Source of the DNA: Haemonchus contortus
Taxonomy: Eukaryota; Nematoda; Chromadorea; Rhabditida; Trichostrongylidae
Direction of reading: 5' to 3'
Assembly (NCBI GenBank): GCA_000469685.2
Contig: LS997562.1
Span: 13,155,467 to 13,219,466 of the forward strand
DNA: 64,000 bases
Shown here: one piece after another, positions 22,801 through 33,050 of the stretch
Layout: each line of letters opens with the position of its first letter
How positions within the stretch are numbered: the first letter of the stretch is position 1
Made by a program: the position numbers and the translations under genes
The notes under the pieces: model-generated
Database searches by the model: none
What the model was told of the DNA's origin: nothing
The model's input: the letters and a program-made list of their open reading frames with translations, nothing else

Positions 22801-25800
22801 TCTACGGATACATCATTAAATGCGAATCCAAAATTATTAAGTTCTGCCATGAATGATATCAAAGCAGAGAGAAACTGTGATCCTTTGTCGAAACGCAAAC
22901 TTTGCTGTGTAGCGGTCGTAAGCAAGAAGTGAACCAAACTTTATAATCGGTCCCAATCAGTGCACTTAACCCTCTTGTCGAATGAAACATATCAAAGAAC
23001 CAAAGCAAGATCGTAAATAACAAAGGCGCTAGGATTCAATTGGTGATTGGATCTTGTTCTCTAAGGCCTCCACTATCGTCAGTGTTCCCATCCTGCCCCC
23101 TCCACTTCTACTGATTTTGCTCTCCAAGTCCACGGGACCAGGAGTTATGGATTTTCGCACGGACATTTATTTCGCACAAACCCCGCCCCTGGTTGGCGGT
23201 GTCCGGTCCTGCTACCCACCATAAGTGTTCGCATGCGGCCGCCTGTGTTCCTACAAAGTTTGAGCGCCCTAGAGCCAATTAGCGCACATCCCGCCTTCTA
23301 TTTGGCGGGGCCCAATCGTCCTACCTACCGTTCGTGTTCCCATCCCCCGCCTATACTCCTGCCAACTTTGAACGCCTTAGGGCCAAATTGGCAATTTTGA
23401 CGCAAATCCCGCCCCCTGTGGCTCAATCCTTCCACCCACCACTAGTGTTCCCACCCGCCTGGGGTGCTCTTACCAAATTCGTACTTTCTAGCTCCAAAGA
23501 CCCGAGTTATAATTTTCCGCTCGAGTATTTATTTCGCACAAACCCTGCCCCCTGTAGGCGGAGTCTAGTACTGCCACCCACAATATGTGCTCCCATCCTG
23601 CCTTGGGCACTCTGACAAAATTTGAACTTTCTAAGTCTACTGAGGCAGGAGTTATGATTTTCTGCGGAAACATTTATTTCGCACAATTTCCTCCTCCTGT
23701 GGGAGGAGTCCGGTCCTGCCACCCACCATAAGTGTTCCCATCCTGTCGTGGGTACTCCCACCAAGTTTGAACGCCCGCCCTAGACCCACTGGGCAGGAGT
23801 TATGAATTTCCGTACAAGCACGCAGACAGCGCGGACAGACAGACGCGAGAGCATTATATGTATACCAGTCGGATCGCCCGCTAACGCCAGGCTCTCCTGC
23901 TTCTTGGGTCAAACACCATATCCTGAAAAATGTTGAACTGAAGATTTTTTTCCCTTTTTCAAAGTTTATAGATTTAGGTTTTTTCCGCTGTTTAGTTGAG
24001 TTCGAGTTTTTCTCGCTGTTTGGCTGAGTGAGAATATAAAACTGAAACAGAGCTCGGAATCTTCTTTGACACAACAGAAATCGAAAGCTTCTCTAATTCT
24101 TTGATAAAGTTGTAGTAAGTCTGACTCTCCACTCCTTTTTTGAAACAAATGAGAGTTTCCTGTGCACGAAATTTGACACAGGACTGAAAGGGTAGTGCAA
24201 ATGGTATTCAGCTGAAGTTGGTGCTTATGCCTTTGATTGGAAGTCTCGAACTTTTGCTCCCTTTCTTAGAAATGAATACCCCTTGAAAAGTCCAACTGTT
24301 AGACAATCAAAGATGATGTTCTGAGTGATGATAGCACCATTATCAGATGTTCTTTATCAATAGACCCTTTTCTTTACTTAAATATCATTAATTGAGCATT
24401 CCAAATTACAGGCGGTTTTGTCGCAAATGACATCGAGCGAAGGGGATCCTTCGTTGAATTACAAACCTTTCCGAGCACCGGTCGTAGTCAAATAGTAAGA
24501 AATGAACAAAGTTCTGCTTATCGTAATGCCCTGATAGGTCCCTATCACTGCACTTACCACTACTTTTGTCAACCTACTCTACCATCCCGTCTTATGGAAT
24601 GAAACATACCGAACGGTCAAAGCTTCATGGTAAATACTGAAGTCGTCAAGATTTTGGCCGGTAGGTGGCCTCTCTTAGGTCCATTATCTTCTCTTATGAT
24701 CAGTTCTTGTCACACAGTACCTACGATCCAGTCATATCTTACCTCACGTACTAAAAGACTAGGTTCCATTGTTAGTACAAAAAGTATAATCCTACCAAAT
24801 TTCAAAGCCCACGTTTTAAAGCGTCTAAGGCCCACGTAAACAGGAGGTATGGATTTGCGGTCCAATTTTAATTGCGCACGTAACGTCTCCTGTGCACGGA
24901 ATCAGGTCCGGCCACCCACCATAAGTGTTTCCATGCTGCCCCCTGTACTCCTACCAAATTTGTACGCTTTGGATCCACTGGAACAGGAGTTATGAAATTG
25001 CTACCTAAAATTTCCATCGCGTACGCGCCGTCCCCCGTGGGCGGAGTCCGATCCTGCCACCTGCCATAAATGTTTCCATGCTGCCCCCTGTACTCCTACC
25101 AAATTTGAGCTTTCTAGGTCCACGGGTACAGGAATTGAGAATTTTCGGTCAAACACACACACCGACACACCAACAAACACACTTAGCGAATTATATAAAG
25201 TAGGAATATAAAGTAAGGATAGTTTACCAGCACTCACACGTACAGTGTGCTGAGCCGGTCAGCCGATATCAGCAGTGAATCGCTAAACTGAGAATTGACT
25301 TGATATAATTCATTTGACTTATAGTTCTGTTAAGAAGGTTAAGAAGACATGGGAAGCAGGGGTGCGCTTCGTTGCACGCGTCTGTCGAAAGTAGGTCACG
25401 TCGCAGCCGTCGCATGCGGCAGGCCAGTCGCGATACTCGACGGACGTCGCAGTTGTCAGTGGGGCACACGATTTGCGTTCGGTCCACTGCAGTCAGCTCA
25501 AAGAGAAGATAGCACGGACGAATGCAAATCATTCGCTCCACTGACACTTGGTGGTACTGTAATGTCGTCTCAAGGCCTCAGTATGCTGCGCCGCGCGCGA
25601 ACTGGGCTTGGTGACCTACTTTCGACGGACGCGCGCAACGGCCATTTCCGGGAAGCAGGGTCTCCGTAGTGTGAGGGATAAGAGCACGGTGTCCGGATAG
25701 TACAAGCACTGGTTCAAAATTCGTCCGGGGCCGAACTTTTATCCATAACTCGTCAACGTTGTGAAACCTTCGCACCGCGAACTGCGACGATATAACAGCA

Positions 25801-28800
25801 CCTAACAAAACCCCAAATCAAAACAATTCACACAGACAGGGTTACCAGCTTTCAACCTGTGACATAGTGTCCAACAGTATCAATGTCTTTCAGTCGATGT
25901 CTCCAGCGAGCAATTCAACTTTTTTGAATAGCTCATATGGCAAGGGTAGTGTGGAGATGAATGAGGATAATGAGGTCTCGGAGATGGTATGGGAGAAGTG
26001 GAACAAGTCTCCTTCTCGGAGTGCAAGTCTTGACAATCGCAGTGATGGGTTAGGAGTTTTATTCTCAATCGGTGAATAATAGGTTGGCAAATGAGTCCTG
26101 CGACAAAATGGAGACCTGTTTTAAATCATTTCTAAATTTTTTCATACCAATCAATTTTCGGAAAAATATTTACCGTAGAAGTCAACAACCTTCTTTTATC
26201 CTTTGAGCCAATCACTGATGCCATCTCTTATGGAGTGAGGGAGCTGTGATTCGAAGAAGTAATTGACTGCCGTTTTTGAATCACATTAAGTCACGAATTT
26301 CTTTTCTACAACGGGGTGCTCAAAAAGGCGGAGCACATGGTAGTTAAAAGGGGGAACATTTCGGGAGTACGACTGATGAGTAACCTGGAACCAAGCGGGA
26401 TCGGTGAACTTTTGACCTGAGTCTATAGCGAATTTTCGACGTGCGTTCTCCCTCTGTAGCGACCTGATTGACGGTCTGATCGTCCTTCTCTGAAGCGGTT
26501 GGCCAAGTAAAGGGGATCATAGTTGCAAGCGATAGCTGTGTCCATCTACTCCACGTTTAGCAACTCACAGTTGATGGATTCCTTCAACTTCCATCAAATT
26601 AAAGGTCGATGATTGTGTTACTCCAAAGGCTAGTATCTCTTGCAATGAAACGATCCAACCGATTGTTGACCATGCTGGCATCGAATAGATTGCTGATATT
26701 TCGAGCCGCTACACCCGCGTTTTTTCCTTGGCGTGCTTGGTAGAAGGTGATGATAAGAATCGGGTATTGTCCATTCATTGACCGTAATGCTGTGAAAGCC
26801 CACACGCGTGCCCTTATTCACTCATGTGTTGATTGCCCAGGGAATGTCCTACAAGTTTATCATCCTTGCTACCGTGTTCACACTGTTGATGCAAATTTTC
26901 AACGCTTCAAATTTTTTGTCGCAGGACTTTTTTGCCAACCTAATAGTTTGGCGAATCTGTTTTGACAAGTCGCGAAGTATAAGCCTCATCTGCCAAAGGA
27001 AGAACACAACCAGCTGAAGTTTCTGTAAAATCACCTTCTGCCATCGAAGATATCAAAGATGAAGCTGATGTGAACATTTTATTCAATGACTTGTTTGCCT
27101 ACTGAAATCTCCAAAGACGGATCGCAAAGGGTAACTGGATGGATGATCACACTTATACTTCCAAAATTAAAGGCTCCGAAAAAGGCTGTTTGTCTAGCGA
27201 AACGATAGCCCATGGATCCCTTCTGAGACTTAATTGTAAACGTTGAATGTTAATTGTATCCAATGCTAATATGTACGAATGATAAGCTTCTTCCCGTGGA
27301 ATCAAAATCAATCATCTATAGAATGCAATTTTTTTTGCTGAAATGGGAATTCTCCTTGAGTACTTAGGTACATTTCGTGCACATTCGACAGGATCTCAAT
27401 GAATCTACCGCTCAAGGGATAGCTGATGGTATCGCCGTGGTAAGAATAGAGCCGCTCTTCAGCATTCGTTTTTTATTGCAATAAAAGTATTGACCTTATT
27501 CAGTACATTACAGTTACAAGGCTTGCTAGGCAAATGTCTAGAGTGGTTGCCGTATTGTTCAGGTTGCCGTCCAGTTTCAACTCGCGACAAAGGGTGAAGC
27601 TCTCTTTAATCTCGAGAAGGTTACTGAAGACACTCATAATTTAGGTAAAATGTTGAGTTAATCATAGTAATCTATCTCAATCAGCTTAGTGCAGTGCGTG
27701 GTTTTCATGGATACGGTTTATCAATACCGTATTTCAATACATTGACCATTAACAACATTAATTCAAGCCATGTTATTCAGAGTCCAAGAGTGGAGTACCA
27801 TCCTATACTCCAGGAAGCCTGTTACCTCCAGACACGTCGACCTTCTTCAGATACTATGGTAACCTTGAGCTTGAGCTTTGTTATTGTTTCTTTTCCTTAC
27901 CACAACGCTGGCGCCAATTGATTGATGACGGGAGAAGGCGTCATCTCTATCCATCCTTAGTATTCTACCTCGCTGCCATGTTTTGTTTCCTAAAGGTGAA
28001 CCCTTTGCTTGTGATTCATTCAATTCCTTCTCCCTGAGCTCTCTCCCCTCCTATCGTTCCTCCACACTGAACAATCTTCGTCGCCCTAATTGGCCGCTGT
28101 CACCCATGCCAATCTCTCGCATTTCCTTAAGCATTGGAGTGCCGCTAACTTCCTGTTTTTCGTCTGTAGGTACTCTAACTTTCGGCTCGTTCATATCTTA
28201 TTGCATAACCAAGCCCCTTTTTCCCTTTTTCCTTCACTCCGATTCTCACACAAGCCTTTTTCGCAATTGAGTAAGAACAGGAGTGTACCTGGATTATGTG
28301 CTAGACTAGGGGCTTGTCCTTTACGATAATGTCTCCCTAGAGTTGAATATAACCTATTATTAATACCTATTTATCCATATTCTATGACTGAATGCGATGT
28401 TGATAAAACGGAATTGCAGACTAAATGGAGCACATTACGTACGGGAGCATAAGTTTTAACCCATAAGTTCTTAACCCATCAAAAGTAGTTCACTTGGGGC
28501 ATCTCCCAATGGGAGCGGCTCCTGAACTCGTAGCACACTTCTGAGCTTTTACAAGTTTTCCAGAGCTCTTAAACTGAGTCTCGCTCACTTCCATTAAAAT
28601 GATATTTGAAACGCTTTGGGTTGCATTCTGATAACAGATTTTTCAGGCTCCTTAACAACACCACCTTGCAGCGAAAACGTTATATGGACCATCTTGGTGC
28701 AGCCTAACTACGTATCTGAAGAGCAAGTCGGAGCTTCTTAGTCAAAAGCTATTTGCCATATCAGCCCAAAATGGATAACTTCAGCTACATATTCTTCGAC

Positions 28801-29663
28801 GACATCTAAGAGAGGATGGCTCGCTATTGATTGATAATTGGCGAAAGACTCAACCAATGAACGGAAGGACTCTTTACCTCAACAAAAAGAAACCGTATGT
28901 TTTATGTATAGAAATATGGTGAAGGGTTCAGAGAAGAATACACCGATTGGAAGTGTTGCGGAATGTTGCAGTGTTTGTTCTGCTGAATTGTATAAGACGT
29001 TAGCGTCATTCTAGTATCCATTTCATGCTTACCTCAGAACTACATACATACCTCGGATCGTGCTAGCATGACCCAAGATTATTTGCCAGTACACTGTCAT
29101 CATTCCCTTTTGTTTCTATATGTACATATCTGGTACTCCACATGGCTTAATAATTCAGTTTCAGCGAAATTTTTTCTAATACCCTAAAATTCCATAGATA
29201 AGAGCGGTTGAAACTACCGGTGAAAAATGAGTTGGAAAAAGTCGAAATTGAATGCAGTCACCCTCTAACTTGATGGATGGATAAATTAAACTTTGAAGAA
29301 GAAGTTAAGAGGAAGCTCCGCCCCCCAACTCCAAACCCCGCCCACCCGACCCCGATTTGAACGGATCACTATTTTTCTATATGAATTGTTTATTAAGTGG
29401 GCGGGGTTTGGAGTTGAGGAGCGGAGCTTCTTCTTAACTTCTTCTTCGTAGTTTAATTTATCCATCCATCAAGTTAGAGGGTGACTGCATTCAATTCCGA
29501 TTTTTTCTAACTCATTTTTCACCGGTAGTTTCAACTGCTCTTATCTATGGAATTTTAGGGCAATAAATTCTATTGCAGCAAACTAATTGATTCGACCCTG
29601 GACGTCGCAAGAATCATCACTCCGGTCATCGTCTTCTTCCTTATTGTCGTCGTTGTGGTATGA
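15116..29663 (+). CDS. Alpha-carbonic anhydrase, probably GPI-anchored (5' end missing)
   Basis: Zinc enzyme interconverting CO2 and bicarbonate. Proposed exons: 15116-15211, 18125-18214, 18441-18488, 20367-20476, 27368-27439, 27563-27644, 27781-27858, 28647-28740, 29579-29663. All internal phases agree. In order they read [13 protein letters not shown] and QSPIDLDI; the [12 protein letters not shown] segment and NNGHT (proton-shuttle His); [17 protein letters not shown] (two zinc His) and GSEHT (gatekeeper Glu); VHFVHI (third zinc His); [38 protein letters not shown] (active-site Thr). All catalytic residues are present, so it should be active. The last exon ends in [10 protein letters not shown] plus a valine run, a GPI-signal or membrane tail. 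The signal-peptide exon (leaving one base of a codon) was not found. The end of exon 8 is uncertain: the frame runs into TAG at 28739, avoided only by a weak GTCAAA donor, and the usual NxRPxQ region is not seen. About 251 residues recovered. Confidence 0.9.
16050..16213. repeat. Inverted repeat with flanking direct repeats
   Basis: The arms 16113-16152 and 16159-16200 (agtctcacaaggttg...tttgtgggcaaaact) form a near-perfect 40-bp hairpin with a 6-base loop. The direct repeat aggcttcgttttga lies on each side (about 16050 and 16200). Diverged single arms occur at 18577-18610 and 21553-21590, so it is a small dispersed family. A separate short hairpin (aactgcggttttaacgccgcagt) precedes it at 16079. 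Confidence 0.8.
16363..17522. repeat. Giant (ATGT)n microsatellite in a carbonic anhydrase intron
   Basis: About 1.16 kb of tetranucleotide ATGT. It has scattered single-base interruptions up to about 16964 and an essentially uninterrupted run of about 400 bases (100 units) at 16965-17366. Frames of 200-338 codons on both strands (Met-Tyr-Val-Cys and His-Thr-Tyr-Ile repeats) are artefacts. Tracts like this vary in length and are often misassembled. Confidence 0.97.
17640..17970 (-). mobile_element. Penelope-like element, GIY-YIG C-terminal fragment and 3' end
   Basis: The minus-strand frame (17961-17734) reads [20 protein letters not shown], then KNILEALHI...[14 protein letters not shown]. 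This matches the C-terminal GIY-YIG endonuclease region of nematode Penelope-like elements (compare the fragment at 31350). The reverse-transcriptase part is absent. The 3' end (17703-17659) carries the GGTCC / ATGAAGA / hairpin / GAAACGTC / GACC / AATAAAG structure. It sits antisense inside a carbonic anhydrase intron. Confidence 0.8.
18489..20366. other. Carbonic anhydrase intron, no further feature
   Basis: Overlapping + frames at 18900-19506 (up to 105 codons) carry no domain. A single diverged arm of the 16113 palindrome lies near 18577. Nothing else is supported. Confidence 0.5.
20477..21639. other. Carbonic anhydrase intron, no feature recognised
   Basis: Frames at 20858-21103 (+) and 21154-21501 (-) show no recognisable domain. 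A diverged arm of the 16113 palindrome lies near 21553. Confidence 0.45.
21640..25210 (+). repeat. Compound tandem array of repeat family R2
   Basis: About three long units (from about 21780, 22610 and 24120) share the landmarks gtgcaaatggtattcag, gcctttgattggaag, gtgatgataacaccattatc and tgaacaaa. Each is followed by one or more ~130-bp sub-repeats built on gcccc(c)tgtgggcgg, ccataagtgttccc, cctaccaaatttgaa and cacgggaacaggagttatg. Two units end in a CAGA/ACAC run followed by agcattatat or agcgaattatata (23820-23860, 25145-25200). No frame is conserved between units. The array lies in a carbonic anhydrase intron. Confidence 0.75.
25374..25640. repeat. Short transposon-like inverted repeat pair
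   Basis: The 31-base arms at 25374-25404 and 25610-25640 (gtcgaaagtaggtcac / gtgacctactttcgac) are inverted with a GC-rich ~205-base interior unlike the surroundings. It looks like a miniature inverted-repeat element. Confidence 0.65.
26079..26943 (-). mobile_element. Internally deleted mariner-like element, copy 2 (both ends present)
   Basis: The terminal inverted repeats read TAGGTTGGCAAATGAGTCCTG at the left and, inverted, TTAGGTTGGCAAAAAAGTCC at the right, with TA at the borders. On the minus strand the end near 26800-26600 encodes an HTH-like N-terminus ([16 protein letters not shown]). The other end (26290-26150) encodes the C-terminus ([30 protein letters not shown]). The DDE catalytic centre is missing: about 865 bp against about 1.3 kb for an autonomous element. 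It lies in a carbonic anhydrase intron. Confidence 0.82.
26944..27367. other. Carbonic anhydrase intron, no feature recognised
   Basis: Nothing supported beyond the 3' splice site (acttag) at 27367. Confidence 0.5.
27859..28646. other. Carbonic anhydrase intron
   Basis: A Ser/Pro/Phe-rich + frame (27983-28270) overlaps another (28090-28329) and shows no domain. The donor is TATG/gtaacc and the acceptor ttttcag/gctcc. Confidence 0.5.
29181..29562. mobile_element. Foldback/MITE-like element next to the last carbonic anhydrase exon
   Basis: The arms of ~165 bases (29181-29346 and 29396-29562) are inverted copies with about 90 percent or better identity around a 49-base AT-rich centre. The inner part contains cgcccacccg / gtgggcggggtttgg. 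The right arm ends 16 bases before the 3' splice site of the last exon (29579), so the pre-mRNA would carry a long hairpin beside the acceptor. Confidence 0.88.
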
Positions 29664-29740
29664 ATAGACATGGAAAGTTTTTGGCGGACTGTAATAAGCA
29701 GTGTTAAGAAATTAATGATTGATTTTGATTTATTTCAATG

Positions 29741-29746
29741 AATAAA
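29741..29746 (+). terminator. Poly(A) signal AATAAA for the carbonic anhydrase gene
   Basis: A canonical AATAAA lies 78 bases after the stop codon at 29661-29663, a normal nematode 3' UTR length. This supports 29663 as the true end of the gene. Confidence 0.7.
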
Positions 29747-29763
29747 TGGAGAATTGGAGTTCC

Positions 29764-30760
29764 TGAGCAGCATTCTTATCATTCGCATGAAGCGCTGCTT
29801 ACTAGTTACTCGAAGGCTCTGGTAGCATTACTGAATGGGCAAAGAAATTACCATTGAAGAACACATAGAAGTTTTGCGACAATGTCTTCATAGTGTAGCC
29901 TAGGTGAATCTCGAAGATTGGATTCAACGAAATTAGAGCTGTAGAACAAAGAATGGTTGGACGGAGAGCAGTTTAGAATCCAAAGCTCCTTATCGTAAGG
30001 CAGTGTTGAGCACGAAGCTCACGGGTAGGGCTGCCATGTGAACCGCTTTCGTAGTGCTCTAAAATTCACTTTCATCTCGATTCAAGATCCAAAAGGATTC
30101 AAGTCAGACGGAGAAAACTTCGTTATTGAAGCGCACGTTCCTTTGAATCACAGTTCATGATAAAATGGTTTCCGACATTCTAATCTACGGTGAGTCTACC
30201 ACTGATCACCTAATATGATGGGTGTGGTGCTGTCGTCTCGAAACGCTATATCAAATACCGTAAGGGCCTAAATATTGCCTTCACTATAGTTTGCCACACC
30301 CGCTGGCATAAGATGAAGACAGAGTGCCGTGTTTTGATGACCTTATATGACCTTTAACTTCATCTCATCCTTTTCACATGTGGCTTTTTCTGACGTTGTA
30401 GGTGGCGACGACATAACATGGTTCGGTTGTACTGTTTATTTTCGAGTCAAATTTAGTGCTATTAATTCCACAATGGGTTCTAGAATGTCTTGCAAAGTAG
30501 TTGTGACCGTATAAACTCGAAGCGGTTTGTTTTTTTATTTTTTTAGTGGGCCTTTGCTTGCAGCCACTTGGCGCGTTTTCAGGTTATTGATGGAGGAACG
30601 GGCGTCGACATAAGAATTTCTGAGAAATTGAACAAGCAAAGCAGCTATAGGACAAGAAGGCTGCTATCCCTGAAGAAGGGCTGCAAAAGAAAACAAAACG
30701 AAAAGAAAAATTTTGGAAATGCTATGATTTGAACCGTTTTGGGTGTATTAGGAATCCCCG
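29764..30760. other. Intergenic DNA, no feature recognised
   Basis: Short frames only. The T-rich run at 30529-30545 and the text after 30600 may be the decayed 5' part of the Penelope-like element that follows. Confidence 0.4.
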
Positions 30761-31915
30761 AATTTGCACAAGGAGCCCTCACCAGGGATGGAAAAAGGAC
30801 TGGGGGAGTATCAGAGTACACATCACTTCTCACACGTCAGGACATCTTTCCTAGACGTAAATCTGCAACAGCTGGGAAAGATCGAAGCTGGCATCGTCGT
30901 GTTTTCGAAACCTGGTAAGAAGTTGCAGTCTAAGCGAAGTAGACAAACGGTAAAGAAATTCTGCTGCGAGAAGAAGCTGATAATGTGCTCACAACAGGCG
31001 GTGTCAGTTTCATCGTAAAAAGAAAGATTGCCCCTTATGTCATCTCTTGCGACATTCAAACCCCACAGGTTGTTGTTCTGAAAGTTAAGATCCAAAAACA
31101 GTGGAACAGATCGCTCAAAATTGTGCAAGTGTACTACTGCCACAGCTCCAACAAAGGACGACGAATTCGAGCGTTTCAACAAGGAAATAGAGAGGGTTCA
31201 GAGGTATAGAGTTCAAATCATAAACTATTGTCCAGGGCAATTTCAACGCATTTGTTGGCTCCCTAAAGAGCTCGGAACAGGCTATACGATCGCCTATGTA
31301 CGACCTCAAATTGTGTAGTTTGTCCAGCTAGAAGAGAAGGTGATTGTAACATGTCTGGGGTGGTCTACAGAAATACTTGCCGGGATTGTGGTGAAGAGCA
31401 TATTGGAGAAACGGCAAGACCACTTCACGTGAGGGTCAAGGAGCACATACATGGCATGAGACGATTGAAAAAGCCTACTGCCTTAGGGAGTCACCGAATT
31501 CAGAGGCATAATGGAGGCGATTTTGACGTTACCGTGGAGGTCTTAGCAGAGGAGTCGAAACCCTCGAGGCATTTTGGATAACGGTCACCGGTCCCAAAAT
31601 GAATCGTAGGGAAGAATGTCTCGCAATCACGCGGGAGCTACGGCCTTATATAAGATTAGCCTACCCTCACAGACTTTAATGAAGACGTACCCCCGCTGAC
31701 ACTGGTCGGTTGGTACCACTACTAGTTGGGTGGTTTCGAAGAATCCACAAAGTTACGGTGAGTGGTTCTCATTTTGACCACCTGCATGCCCTGGGGGTCT
31801 CGAATTTAGTGGGTTGGTGGAGACGTTTGATCGGATAGTCACAGTTTGTTATGATCCTTTCAGGCTCTGACCGCCGAAACGTCAGCCTAATAAAGGTTAT
31901 TTAAAAGCCTCGTGA
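30761..31915 (+). mobile_element. Penelope-like element fragment with GIY-YIG domain
   Basis: One frame (31288 onward) reads DRLCTTSNCVVCPARREGDC, the Cys-rich linker. A GIY-YIG-type domain follows (MSGVVYRNTCRDCGEEHIG, ETARPLHVRVKEH). After a one-base loss near 31558 the next frame continues TLEAFWITVTGPKMNRREEC, AITRELRPYIRLAYPHRL and stops at 31677-31679. The upstream reverse transcriptase is too decayed to follow. The 3' end (31862-31902) reads AGGCT / CTGA / GAAACGTC / AGCCT / AATAAAGG. Inactive. The minus-strand frame 30823-31182 is a shadow. Confidence 0.82.
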
Positions 31916-32069
31916 AGGGCTCAAGGCAACAACAAACTCAGTAATATAATCATGCCGAGGTTCATAGAAAGCCGTACATGAATGAAAGCTATGCGTCTTC
32001 GGGCATGGAGGAGCACGGACACAAAAGCTTGAGGCAGATCGATGATGTGCTTATGAATTTACGTTCAAA

Positions 32070-32305
32070 CATTTTTGCCACATTACGCCCTCTGTAAGAG
32101 AGCTTATTCCTGTCACCTATCATCAGCGTTCCCATTCTCCTGTGTTCTAACCGAATTTGAACTGTCCAGGACCACGGGAACAGAAGTTATGAATTTCCGG
32201 TCACAAGTACACACGCGAACACACGCACATCCATACATACATACAGACATACATACGTACACAGACGAAAAAACAGACACAGCGGCTTTATATTTGCAAT
32301 CGTCT
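32070..32305 (+). repeat. Repeat family R2 single copy
   Basis: The copy shows the R2 landmarks (acgccctctgtaagag, cagcgttcccattctcctgt, aaccgaatttgaactgtcc, ccacgggaacagaagttatgaatt). It ends in an ACAC/CATA/CAGACA run followed by agcggctttatat, like the units at 12415 and 25200. Confidence 0.75.
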
Positions 32306-33030
32306 TGAGCAACGAAGCGTACCGTGATTGACTAGCAGCTTTTTTTTCAGCGTAGCCAGAAAGAAGCGAGGCCACGAAAAGCGAAGCCAGATTTTAATGT
32401 CTCACGAATGTGTGGTACAGTAACCCCCACCCCCTAGGTTCCACCAACTACCCCGTCGGTGCCCTCGGTGAGGTACATGGGGCTGGTCGTGGGGCAAGGG
32501 AGGCTACTTATCACACGTTTACCGGACGTTGAGATCCCACTGCTACGGGCCTTACCCTTGGTACCTCTTTGTTGCGTTATGTGGCGGGTGTTTGGAGGTG
32601 CTTGAGTGTGTGATCAGGTTTTTGTGCAACAGGTCATCACGGGTGAAGGGTCACTTCTCAGCAGTCACCGTAGAAGAAGCATGATCGATGAAACATGCAT
32701 CAAAAATAGAGACATGTCACCGAACTAATGCTCAGAAGTAACTCAGAAATACTGTGCTCCAGTGCAACGGCCACGTCGCAACCGCGCATTGGTAAGCAAT
32801 GTCTCACTTTGACGTCTAAGACTATTCGGTATTTATTTACGAAGTTGAAATTCCAGGTTTTTTTTCGGTGAGTTTTTTTTTGATTGTGGGATGGGCTAAC
32901 TTGTTGAGGCTCTGTATTTGTCTAGCCAGATCCCTTTATCTCAGATACTTTCCCTACTTTTCTTCACCAGATTTTTGTTGAACTTTGTAATGATCGATAT
33001 GTCCGCCTTTCGTCCACCACTAATTATCGA
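32306..33030. other. Upstream of fitm, no feature recognised
   Basis: Includes a C-rich patch (32418-32445) and T-rich runs near 32857 and 32873. No promoter motif could be assigned. Confidence 0.4.
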
Positions 33031-33050
33031 TTTCAGGGATTTGTTGAAAT
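33031..33050 (+). promoter_or_regulatory. Likely spliced-leader acceptor and 5' UTR of fitm
   Basis: A good 3' splice site (tcgatttcag, ending 33036) lies 14 bases before the ATG at 33051 with no obvious upstream coding exon. This is the usual layout for trans-splicing of a spliced leader in nematodes. An ordinary 5' UTR intron is the alternative. Confidence 0.45.

Noticed and set aside
30823..31182. 119-codon minus-strand frame
   Set aside because: Antisense of the Penelope-like element, with no domain.
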